Part shown: positions 1 to 6,287 of the stretch, in pieces
Layout: the number at the start of each line of letters is the position of its first letter
Position numbering within the stretch: the first letter of the stretch is position 1
Source of the DNA: Bacteroidales bacterium UBA1077
Lineage (GTDB): Bacteria > Bacteroidota > Bacteroidia > Bacteroidales > UBA932
DNA: 6,287 nucleotides
Direction of reading: 5' to 3'
Assembly: GCA_002314195.1 (NCBI GenBank)
Contig: DCCQ01000063.1
Location: 1-6,287, forward strand
Made by a program: the position numbers and the translations under genes
Notes under the pieces: model-generated
Seen by the model: only the letters and a program-made list of their open reading frames with translations
What the model was told of the DNA's origin: nothing
The model's database searches: none

Positions 1-833
1 CAGTTTTTCCACCACCAGAGGCGTGAGCCGTCCTGCTCGCTGATCTGTTGGATCATAACTGTGACTTTCACCTCAAATGTGTTCAAACGAAGGAAATCCG
101 GGATTGAATAGCCTGAGTGGGTGATAAGCGCATGGGTGGCATAGCAGACGCAGAGATGCTCCAGTTTTGGATGACGAATCCACCCTTCTGCCCAAGTCGT
201 TCCATCGTCAAGAGTGTTCTCAAGACCCAATTCCTTATCGCTCATTGTCGGTTTCAAGCCCTTGGAAGCATCCCAGTAAGGATTGCAGGTCATCACCTCC
301 ATGTCACCGAGTTTCTCCTGTTGGAGGAGAGCGTTCACAATTATCATTTTGGTGAAATCCGAGCGGTAATATTCATCGTCTTCCAAATGAAGAACATCCT
401 GAGCCGTGTCTCCCCAATAGCGTAGGCATCCCTCCACCGTAAGGTCGTCATCCTTCTCTTCTAAAGGGGAGGACAACATCTGACGGTACAATTTTCCTGT
501 TCTGGAGAACATCTCCTTGGTAAGGGAGTACAATCTTTCATTCTGGCTTTCAAACCGTTTGGCTTCAGAGTCTGAACAATGCAGCTCAAACATCTCCGAC
601 AGAATGCGATAACGCTCCGACAGCAAGGATTGCACTTCTTCCTTCTTGTTCTCATCCTTGAGCCATGAATAGTCCATGCAGTTGATAGGATCACCTGTGA
701 TTGAAAGAATTTTTCGTTCCCTCTCGGCCAATTCACTGTGGTATATTGTCAGAGTCATCTCCGGGGCCGGCATCGAAGCGGCTAACCTCATTGTCTCCTC
801 GAAATCCGGAGTGATTACCTTAAACTTCCTCAT
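1..833 (-). CDS. Hypothetical protein, partial (3' end beyond the left edge)
   Basis: The reading frame is open from an ATG at 833 (minus strand) to the window edge with no stop, giving 277 codons plus two bases. I do not recognise the family. The N-terminus is MRKFKVITPD. Residues about 33-120 are charged and probably helical, and residues 124-130 are acidic. The second half is richer in aromatic residues and cysteines. Residues 226-250 (HLCVCYATHALITH followed by SGYSIPDFLRL) and the RLWWWK segment at 271-276 look like a compact folded domain. There is no signal peptide or membrane segment, so it is probably cytoplasmic. I chose the start at 833 because a perfect TAnnTTTG box lies 18 bases upstream; in-frame ATGs at codons 15, 21 and 26 are alternatives. 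The gene is transcribed divergently from the helicase operon and shares its promoter architecture, which suggests co-regulation. Being a gene is well supported by frame length and promoter; its function is unknown. Confidence 0.85.
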   Translation of the reverse strand, partial: MRKFKVITPDFEETMRLAASMPAPEMTLTIYHSELAERERKILSITGDPINCMDYSWLKDENKKEEVQSLLSERYRILSEMFELHCSDSEAKRFESQNERLYSLTKEMFSRTGKLYRQMLSSPLEEKDDDLTVEGCLRYWGDTAQDVLHLEDDEYYRSDFTKMIIVNALLQQEKLGDMEVMTCNPYWDASKGLKPTMSDKELGLENTLDDGTTWAEGWIRHPKLEHLCVCYATHALITHSGYSIPDFLRLNTFEVKVTVMIQQISEQDGSRLWWWKN

Positions 834-850
834 TATATTTTCTTTTCTTC

Positions 851-886
851 GCAAAAGTATGCAACCGCACTGCTAAAATATTTCAG
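851..886 (-). promoter_or_regulatory. Promoter of the leftward gene, with CTG-N10-GCAG dyad
   Basis: Read on the minus strand, CTG (886-884), ten bases, GCAG (873-870), fourteen bases and TTTGC (855-851) follow in order. The box TACTTTTG at 859-852 matches the Bacteroides -7 consensus TAnnTTTG exactly. Transcription would start about 7 bases downstream, leaving a very short leader before the ATG at 833. The same spacing occurs at 907-942 and at 6076-6111. Confidence 0.7.
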
Positions 887-906
887 TTTTACCTAAATCA
901 TTCACA

Positions 907-942
907 CTGCCGATTTATGGCAGACAAGGAACATACCTTTGC
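907..942 (+). promoter_or_regulatory. Promoter of the helicase operon, with CTGCC-N7-GGCAG dyad
   Basis: CTG (907-909), ten bases, GCAG (920-923), fourteen bases and TTTGC (938-942) follow in order. The dyad is strongest here, with five-base arms CTGCC and GGCAG around GATTTAT. TACCTTTG at 934-941 matches the Bacteroides -7 consensus exactly. The predicted start of transcription is near 946-950, so the leader before the ATG at 961 would be only about 11-15 bases. The dyad centre (915) lies at about -33, where a TTTG element would normally be. This suggests that it binds an activator or repressor, or that the promoter class is atypical. Confidence 0.72.
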
Positions 943-960
943 ATAATGATTTAACCCACA

Positions 961-3900
961 ATGAAAGTATCAAGTGAATATCAAAGCTTGGCGAGCGAAG
1001 CAAAGTCTCTGGGCACGGTTGTCCCAAAGCGACTCGCAGAGTACACCTCCAAGGCCTTGTCGAAACTGAACAATGCCCTTGGTGGCGATGTTTGTGGATA
1101 TGTTGCCAGTCGGCTTCACATGAGCACCAATGAACTTTGCGATGCTTTGGCCGCAGAGCAGATCGATGGCGTCGCGCTGGCGATGTACAACATAGAAAAA
1201 AGGTCGCAGTCGGTGATCATCGGAGATCAGACCGGCATCGGTAAAGGCCGCCAGGCCGCTGCGATGATCCGCTATGGATTGTTGTCTGGCTATATTCCGG
1301 TTTTCTTTACAGATCGCTATACTCTGTTCAGTGACATGTACCGGGACTGCAAGGCTCTTGGTATTAAGGACGCGCGCCCTTTGGTGGTGAACTCCGGTGC
1401 GTCTGTTGTTGATTTCGATAACATTATTAAAGAAAAAGAGCCAGATACCTATGACGAGATCTGGTCTCCTGCTGAAGACGATTCCGAAAAGTTCGAGGCG
1501 GAACTCATGAAGCGCTATCAAAATCAATATGAAGTGGTTTTCAGGGCTCCTAAAAAGACTATTCTTCAGGAAATATTCAAAAAAGGCGACATCCCCTCGG
1601 AATCGTATGATTACCTTATGGTCACATATTCTCAACTGAAAGATGCCAGGCGGGATATGACCAGGCTTGACTTTCTTCGGTTGCTGTGTAAGAATAACCG
1701 GGTGCTTTTCATTTTTGACGAAGCCCACAGAAGCAGCAGTGTGAGCGCTGGCAAGATATCCGTAATCACCCAGGGCATCAATATGATCCTTTCAGAGACT
1801 CCGCAGACGCAGTGCGTGTTTCTTTCCGCCACTTTCGCCAAACGTCCAGAAAGCCTCATAACATTCATGAGCTGTACGGCCTTGGCTGCATTGGCAACAG
1901 AAGATACTCTAGAAAAGGCATTGCATAGTGGAGGTGTGCCGATGCAGGAATATGTCTCGTCCTGTCTGGCCGCGGAAGGTCAAATGATCAGAAGAGAACA
2001 CTCCGCTGTGGGTTTGCCTACCCCAGTATATACCTATCTTGATGACGATCTTGTGGTGCATGGTGAATTGTTTGACAAGGTTATGTTCTTCTTCAGGGAA
2101 ATAGTCAAGTTGTCATCCATGGTCCATACATTGGTTGGTCAGGCTCAGATGAATGGCTTGCTGTCAGGTTTCAAGTGCTATCCGGCAAGAGCCCAGCTCT
2201 TCTATGTAAACAAGGTGCTGTTGCTTTCCCTTAAGGCGCAGAAAGTGGCGCAGGTTGCCATAGAAGATGTAAGACAAGGTAAATCCGTGGTCATCGGGAT
2301 GAGCGACACCCTTGAGTGTGTTCTTCAGGATGTGGTGGTGAATGAGGATGGTACAGTCCGTGGTGACATATCGGCTTTGTTGCTGCGATTGTTGAATAAG
2401 ACAGTTCGTGGTACGGGAGTGTCTGGTTATGGTGGCAAACCTGTTTTTGACATCATTGATGAATCTGGAGACGATGATATTCCTTCGTTAAGCTCCGCTG
2501 CGGATTTGGTCAGAGATTACTATGAATATATCGAAAATGGCATAATGGAAGAGGTCTTTCATCTACCTATGTCTCCTATTGACGTGATCCGTCAACTTAT
2601 AACAGAGGAAAAGTTCATCGCTCCCGATGGAGAATATATCAATATCCGTTTTGAGGAATGCACCGGTCGCGCGCATCAATTGGAATATCTCTCACCTGAG
2701 GGTAACGATGATTTTGTCAATGCAGTGACAAAGCCCCGCAGGAAGCGTCCTTCCAACCACATATTCAATGACTTCCAGAACAATAAACTGGATGTGATAC
2801 TCATCAACACCTGTGGAGCCATCGGGGCCAGCGCACATGCTGTTACTACAGCTGTGGTTCCGGAAGACCAAGTCCGTCAGCGCAAGATGCTTATAGTACA
2901 GGATGACCTTGATGTGAACATTGACTTGCAGAAACGAGGACGTATCAATCGTACGGGTCAGAGGATGGATTTGCCTCCATTGTACGAATATATCATTACC
3001 GCCATCCCGTCAGAGAAACGTCTCAACATGATGCTTAGGGCAAAATTGCGTTCTTTGAGCGCAAACACCGCAGCATGGCAGGACCAGGATAAGGACCAGG
3101 CTGATTTTATTGACATCAGCAACAAGTATGGCAATGAGGTGGCCACTGAATATATAAGTGAGCATCCTGAGTTGGCGTTGGTCCTTGATTTGAAAGGCCA
3201 AGTGACCGCGAGCAGACTGCTTGCGAGGATCGCTATGCTAAGCGTTGCGGCACAGCAGGATATCGTGGATGATCTGATGGCTGCATATACGACTCTGGAA
3301 GCGGAACTGCGTCGTGTCAACCAATGGGATTTGGAACGAGAGTTCCGCGATTTTGAAGCAGAGTTTGTCCGGGAAGAACTGTTCACGACAGCAAAGGCGG
3401 AAACCAAACTTGGCGGCTGCTCATACCTGACCACTTATAAATGTCGGCAAAAGACGTTCCCGTATGCCTATGAGGTGCTGACCGGACTTTGTGAGGAGGC
3501 AAAGAAAGATTACGGGGAACCTTATGGAGAGAATCCAACATTGCGTAAACAGGTAAGGGATTACTATTTACATCGTAATAGGTGTGTGCGCGAACAATTC
3601 AGGGAGCGCCGTTCCCTGTTGTTCAGCGGTGCTAAACGCACACTGTCTAATTACTGCAATGATGAAGAATTGTCGGAAACTTGGCTGCAAAAAGCATGTA
3701 TCCCATTTGATGAGTGGTCTCCTGCATATTTTGAGGAAGTTGATGAGCAAAAGAAGGCAAAGCAGCTCATGCGCAAGTTGATTTCTTTCTCGAATGAATA
3801 TAACCACCTGATTGATCGTGAAAAGAAGGAGATAAAGAGATACTCGGCAGAGAAAAGAAGACTTATAGAGATTCTGTCAAAGGCGGAAATCGGCAAGGGG

Positions 3901-5388
3901 TACGATAATATCAGCGCGCAATTAGCCAGTGAAGAAAGCCCAGGCAGGGTCATCGCGGTATTGAGGGATATCCGTTTCGGTAAAGACGACAGGAACAGGT
4001 TCTTGCCGAGCCGTGTCGAGTTTGTATTTGCCCTCACAGCTGTACGTACAGAAATACGTATCAACATGGTTCACAACAATAAGTGGAGTAACTATGAGCG
4101 CCTTCAGGGAATCCTTGATTCACGGTCGTGGCAGCCGGACTCCAAGGTTTGGGACTCTGAGATAGCCTTGAACAACAATAAGATAGTGGAACGTAAGATC
4201 ATTACAGGCAACATCCTGGGAGCGTACGTTCATCCAGCCATCGCTGAACTCAAGCCTCGTTTCATCTCATTTTCATTAAAGGGGGAAAAGGCTCGGACAC
4301 AAACAGGTTTGCTGCTGCCGATGGATGAATCGAAAATCCGTGAGGCGATAAAAAACATCTCGATTCCTCTCCATGAGGGGTTTAAATATGCTGCTAATAT
4401 TAACACGGCCTATCCTATAGCAGGGCTTGGAGTGAATTTCGTTTTACTGCCGTGCAGGGCGGCGGATTCCAGTTTGAGATATGTTGTCAGTGTGTCCGAC
4501 AATCATTCAAAAGACTTTGAGAGAGACAAACGTTTTGATGACATACGTTCTTTGTTCATAGGGAGTCCGATAAGTTCTATCTATGATAAAAAGGAACCAG
4601 GCAAGGATAAACGCAAGCCATTGATTCATTATCAGACAGCGATGCTCTCTTATGAGTCGGAGCAGTTGCGGACGATCATCCAGACTCTTGCCCAGATGGA
4701 CGCTGTGATCATAGTCCCTCGTGACCAGATGAGGTTCGGCGATGTCAAGGAGTTGTCCTCGCGTTCGGAACGAGAAGATGATGAACCGTGGCCTGTTTTG
4801 GATTGGAAGAATGAAAAGGAAGTCCCGATGCCTCCGGTCAAAGAGAAAATACTTTTGCGGATGTCCGCTCCTCTCATACCGAAGGTCCAGAAAGGAAAGC
4901 CTGTTTCCCGACACTCTGAATATTACAACCTTGCAAATGAGTCTATGTCATTGAAAGGATTGTCATTGGGGCTGCGCAGCACGAAGGATGCCCTGCGTAG
5001 AAACTATATGAAATGGAAAGACTATTACAACAATTCTTTGTTGCAGAGTAATATGTCCAAAGAACAGCCATCGTTATCGGTGCAGCGGGATATCTGCCGT
5101 GAGTTGCGTGCGGTGATAGAGAACAAATCGAAAGCGGCTTCAGTCAGTTTCGGTCGCGAGGTCACGGAAAATCTGCAAGATATCCTTGACAGCGAATATC
5201 TTGAGACAAACGGGCTGTACTTGACAAAGTTTGATGACGAGATGCTGTTCATGTCTCCTGAAAAGCAGGTCGCCCAAGCCTTTCTCGACGACCTTCCATG
5301 CTCCCCAAGATTTGACAGCATCAGGAAATGCATCCAAGACTACCTTGATGGCAAAACCGACATTATAAACTCTCCGGACAGGTGGTGA
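961..5388 (+). CDS. Strawberry-notch-family superfamily 2 helicase
   Basis: This 1475-residue protein is a predicted ATP-dependent nucleic-acid helicase or translocase. The first helicase lobe has the family-type Walker A GDQTGIGKGRQ (88-98, lysine 95; note GKGR rather than GKT/S), a motif-Ia-like segment at 111-129, VTYSQL (221-226), the Walker B box DEAH (253-256) and SAT (289-291). The second lobe has VVIGMSDT (443-450), SPID (538-541), ECTGR (566-570), motif V INTCGAIGASAHA (615-627) and motif VI QKRGRINRTGQ (657-667). Residues 30-90 before Walker A resemble the lead-in seen in helicases of phage and conjugative polyvalent proteins. A lysine/glutamate-rich probable coiled coil covers about 925-978. 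The last 500 residues are unassigned, with an ITGNILGAY segment (1081-1089) and TGLLLP (1115-1120). No methyltransferase motif is visible. The frame is intact. The start at 961 fits the promoter at 934-941; no Shine-Dalgarno is seen. The likely role is DNA processing or protection for a mobile element, which is inference; the family call is firm. Confidence 0.93.
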   Translation: MKVSSEYQSLASEAKSLGTVVPKRLAEYTSKALSKLNNALGGDVCGYVASRLHMSTNELCDALAAEQIDGVALAMYNIEKRSQSVIIGDQTGIGKGRQAAAMIRYGLLSGYIPVFFTDRYTLFSDMYRDCKALGIKDARPLVVNSGASVVDFDNIIKEKEPDTYDEIWSPAEDDSEKFEAELMKRYQNQYEVVFRAPKKTILQEIFKKGDIPSESYDYLMVTYSQLKDARRDMTRLDFLRLLCKNNRVLFIFDEAHRSSSVSAGKISVITQGINMILSETPQTQCVFLSATFAKRPESLITFMSCTALAALATEDTLEKALHSGGVPMQEYVSSCLAAEGQMIRREHSAVGLPTPVYTYLDDDLVVHGELFDKVMFFFREIVKLSSMVHTLVGQAQMNGLLSGFKCYPARAQLFYVNKVLLLSLKAQKVAQVAIEDVRQGKSVVIGMSDTLECVLQDVVVNEDGTVRGDISALLLRLLNKTVRGTGVSGYGGKPVFDIIDESGDDDIPSLSSAADLVRDYYEYIENGIMEEVFHLPMSPIDVIRQLITEEKFIAPDGEYINIRFEECTGRAHQLEYLSPEGNDDFVNAVTKPRRKRPSNHIFNDFQNNKLDVILINTCGAIGASAHAVTTAVVPEDQVRQRKMLIVQDDLDVNIDLQKRGRINRTGQRMDLPPLYEYIITAIPSEKRLNMMLRAKLRSLSANTAAWQDQDKDQADFIDISNKYGNEVATEYISEHPELALVLDLKGQVTASRLLARIAMLSVAAQQDIVDDLMAAYTTLEAELRRVNQWDLEREFRDFEAEFVREELFTTAKAETKLGGCSYLTTYKCRQKTFPYAYEVLTGLCEEAKKDYGEPYGENPTLRKQVRDYYLHRNRCVREQFRERRSLLFSGAKRTLSNYCNDEELSETWLQKACIPFDEWSPAYFEEVDEQKKAKQLMRKLISFSNEYNHLIDREKKEIKRYSAEKRRLIEILSKAEIGKGYDNISAQLASEESPGRVIAVLRDIRFGKDDRNRFLPSRVEFVFALTAVRTEIRINMVHNNKWSNYERLQGILDSRSWQPDSKVWDSEIALNNNKIVERKIITGNILGAYVHPAIAELKPRFISFSLKGEKARTQTGLLLPMDESKIREAIKNISIPLHEGFKYAANINTAYPIAGLGVNFVLLPCRAADSSLRYVVSVSDNHSKDFERDKRFDDIRSLFIGSPISSIYDKKEPGKDKRKPLIHYQTAMLSYESEQLRTIIQTLAQMDAVIIVPRDQMRFGDVKELSSRSEREDDEPWPVLDWKNEKEVPMPPVKEKILLRMSAPLIPKVQKGKPVSRHSEYYNLANESMSLKGLSLGLRSTKDALRRNYMKWKDYYNNSLLQSNMSKEQPSLSVQRDICRELRAVIENKSKAASVSFGREVTENLQDILDSEYLETNGLYLTKFDDEMLFMSPEKQVAQAFLDDLPCSPRFDSIRKCIQDYLDGKTDIINSPDRW

Positions 5389-5389
5389 T

Positions 5390-6034
5390 ATGAGTTACAT
5401 TGGTATTGTCGGTGCAAGGAGAATTGATGAGAGTGATTCTTCGTCAAATCTTCTTGAATTGCAAGAACAGGCGGTTTTGCTGCTTCGGGGTAACACGGAT
5501 ATGCACCTGATAAAGCGACAGACAGGCTGGGAAACGGGCGTGGAGGGAAAATGGAGATATGAATTGGCAGATCCATTTCACACGACGGCAGAGATTGAGG
5601 ATTATATTAAAAGGCATTTCGGAGAACCCATCAATATCCGCTTTTGTATGCATGATACTACCTTACTTATGGCGTATCCTGCCTTTGAACACCTTCGCCT
5701 TTTTGCAAGATACACTCCTGCAAAGAAGTTCATAGGGTATTTTGATCCTATGCGTTACAGTATGATGGTTTGTATGGGTACATCCGACTCTCCATTTGAA
5801 TTCCAGACGGAAGGAATATTATTGCATGAGGTCCAGCATCTTATCCAAAAGGAAGAGCACTTTGCACGTGGTGGGGATTCATCAAAAGGTATAATGAGGT
5901 ATATGAGATTAGCGGGAGAGGTCGAAGCCCGAAATGTATGCATTAGGCACTTTATGACCCAAGAGCAAAGACGTGGAACGTTACGCTCTGACTCTCAGGA
6001 TATGCCTGATGATAAGCAGATTATAATAGTTTGA
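5390..6034 (+). CDS. Standalone zincin-like polyvalent-protein-associated domain (LPD23-like)
   Basis: This 214-residue protein resembles the domain I know as large polyvalent protein-associated domain 23. The opening IGIVGARRID (4-13), the block TGWETGVEGKWRYEL (45-59), LLHEVQHLIQ (144-153), FARGG (158-162) and AGEVEARN (175-182) occur in the order expected for that family. HEVQH (146-150) is an HExxH zinc-binding motif, and E177 or E179 is a candidate third ligand, so a metallopeptidase-like activity is plausible but unproven. There is no signal peptide or membrane helix, so it should act in the cytoplasm. The ATG overlaps nothing but starts one base after the helicase TGA (TGATATG), which suggests translational coupling and a shared transcript. 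The domain usually sits inside giant multidomain proteins; here it is free-standing beside the helicase, so the two products probably work in the same process. The family call rests on recalled motifs, not on a search. Confidence 0.82.
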   Translation: MSYIGIVGARRIDESDSSSNLLELQEQAVLLLRGNTDMHLIKRQTGWETGVEGKWRYELADPFHTTAEIEDYIKRHFGEPINIRFCMHDTTLLMAYPAFEHLRLFARYTPAKKFIGYFDPMRYSMMVCMGTSDSPFEFQTEGILLHEVQHLIQKEEHFARGGDSSKGIMRYMRLAGEVEARNVCIRHFMTQEQRRGTLRSDSQDMPDDKQIIIV

Positions 6035-6135
6035 GAATCGGATGTTAATAACCTCCTTGAGTCGTATCATCCTTACTGCCGAAAAGTTGCAGTCAAGATT
6101 GCCATCTTTGCCGAAGATTTAAAACAAGAGATGCC
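6035..6135. other. Intergenic gap between the operon and the right-hand gene
   Basis: These 101 bases lie between the TGA ending at 6034 and the ATG at 6136. The second half holds a promoter of the same type as the two in the divergent region. I see no convincing intrinsic terminator for the upstream operon: GGATG (6040-6044) could pair with CATCC (6068-6072), but the 23-base loop and the lack of a T-run make this weak. Read-through into the next gene is therefore possible. Confidence 0.6.
6076..6111 (+). promoter_or_regulatory. Third CTG-N10-GCAG-N14-TTTGC promoter
   Basis: CTG (6076-6078), ten bases, GCAG (6089-6092), fourteen bases and TTTGC (6107-6111) follow with the same spacing as at 907-942. 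The dyad is ACTGC (6075-6079) and GCAGT (6089-6093) with a nine-base spacer. The -7 box CATCTTTG (6103-6110) differs from TAnnTTTG at its first base only. The ATG of the next gene is 24 bases after TTTGC. Compared with the helicase promoter, CTGCCGA and CAAG also match at the same offsets. Confidence 0.6.
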
Positions 6136-6287
6136 ATGACATTATTCGAACTGCTTCACAAGGTGTCATTCGATGACCTGATACCGACGCTCAAGGAAGT
6201 GTACGATGTCGAAACCGACATCTATGCCTACAGGGAGGCTTTCGATGAGCTGAATCTTCTGTGCCCGACCGGGCAGGGTGAGGGAGA
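6136..6287 (+). CDS. Small acidic Bacteroidales-type protein, partial (possibly DUF6557-like)
   Basis: The frame is open from the ATG at 6136 to the right edge, giving 50 codons plus two bases. The visible protein begins MTLFELLHKVSFDDLIPTLK and continues with DIYAYREAFDEL (28-39). This pattern, an N-terminal helix with SFDDL followed by an IYAYREA segment, matches my memory of a small uncharacterised Bacteroidales family, possibly DUF6557; I cannot confirm the number. It is rich in Asp, Glu and Leu with no signal peptide, so it is probably cytoplasmic. An ATG at 6131 is out because it reads ATG CCA TGA. The frame is open upstream but has no nearby ATG, so 6136 is the best start. Its own promoter at 6076-6111 has the same design as the promoters of the other two units, implying common control. 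No function is known. Confidence 0.75.
   Translation, partial: MTLFELLHKVSFDDLIPTLKEVYDVETDIYAYREAFDELNLLCPTGQGEG

Larger units (their letters stand above)
834..960. promoter_or_regulatory. Divergent intergenic control region
   Basis: This 127-bp AT-rich gap separates two divergent starts, the ATG at 833 on the minus strand and the ATG at 961 on the plus strand. It contains two oppositely oriented promoters of nearly identical design. An 11-base inverted pair with one mismatch (GCAAAAGTATG at 851-861 and CATACCTTTGC at 932-942) marks the two -7 boxes. Each box has a CTG...CAG dyad upstream; the dyad centres at 878 and 915 are 37 bp apart. The AT-rich stretch 887-906 lies between them. I see no convincing TTTG -33 element at the usual spacing for either promoter. 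The dyads occupy that position instead. Confidence 0.75.

Noticed and set aside
117..425. 102-residue open frame on the plus strand
   Set aside because: It is antisense to the continuous minus-strand frame 833-1, which has a promoter and a longer, protein-like sequence.
461..736. 91-residue minus-strand open frame
   Set aside because: It is in a different frame of the same strand as the left-hand gene. Its composition (many Cys and Arg, low complexity) is shadow-like, and the competing frame is three times longer.
676..876. 66-residue plus-strand open frame running into the divergent promoter region
   Set aside because: It is antisense to the left-hand gene and crosses the minus-strand promoter, with no start signal of its own.
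869..887. ACTG...CAGT and the AAATATTT palindrome as an independent hairpin
   Set aside because: The two symmetry centres do not coincide. The CTG/CAG part is better explained as the dyad of the leftward promoter.
970..1728. 252-residue open frame on the minus strand inside the helicase gene
   Set aside because: It lies wholly antisense to the conserved N-terminal helicase lobe, shows no family motif, and has no promoter-like box at its start. It is best explained as a by-product of codon use.
2958..3434. 158-residue minus-strand open frame with a serine-rich sequence
   Set aside because: It is antisense to the helicase coding sequence just after motif VI. The composition is that of a reverse-complement frame, with no recognisable domain.
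6040..6072. GGATG...CATCC pairing as a terminator after the operon
   Set aside because: The stem is only five pairs with a 23-base loop and no following T-run.

Overview
The window looks like an accessory (mobile-element or prophage-type) segment from a Bacteroidota bacterium, probably Bacteroidales. Three things point there. First, all three intergenic start regions carry Bacteroides-type -7 promoter boxes: two perfect TAnnTTTG and one with a single mismatch. Second, no start has an obvious Shine-Dalgarno sequence. Third, the recognisable proteins belong to families typical of the large 'polyvalent' proteins of phages and conjugative elements. The species and the exact element type cannot be read from this window.

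Layout: (1) positions 1-833, minus strand, a partial gene whose start is present and whose 3' end lies beyond the left edge; it encodes at least 277 residues and I do not recognise it. (2) 834-960, a 127-bp divergent promoter region. (3) 961-5388, plus strand, a complete 1475-residue strawberry-notch-type superfamily 2 helicase. (4) 5390-6034, plus strand, one base after the helicase stop, a 214-residue protein with an HEVQH motif that resembles a polyvalent-protein-associated zincin-like domain. (5) 6035-6135, a 101-bp gap with a third promoter. (6) 6136 to the right edge, plus strand, the first 50 codons of a small acidic Bacteroidales-type protein. I see no rRNA, tRNA, CRISPR array, insertion sequence or attachment site.

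How it works together: the helicase and the HEVQH protein form a tightly coupled two-gene operon. In many phages and conjugative elements, domains of these two kinds occur inside single giant proteins that are thought to enter the recipient with the DNA and protect or process it. Here they look like the unfused version.

The most interesting signal is in the non-coding DNA. All three start regions (minus gene, helicase operon, right-hand gene) carry the same ungapped arrangement, CTG-N10-GCAG-N14-TTTGC, in which a CTG...CAG dyad sits at a fixed distance upstream of the -7 box. This suggests that one regulator, or one unusual promoter class, controls all three transcription units of this module.
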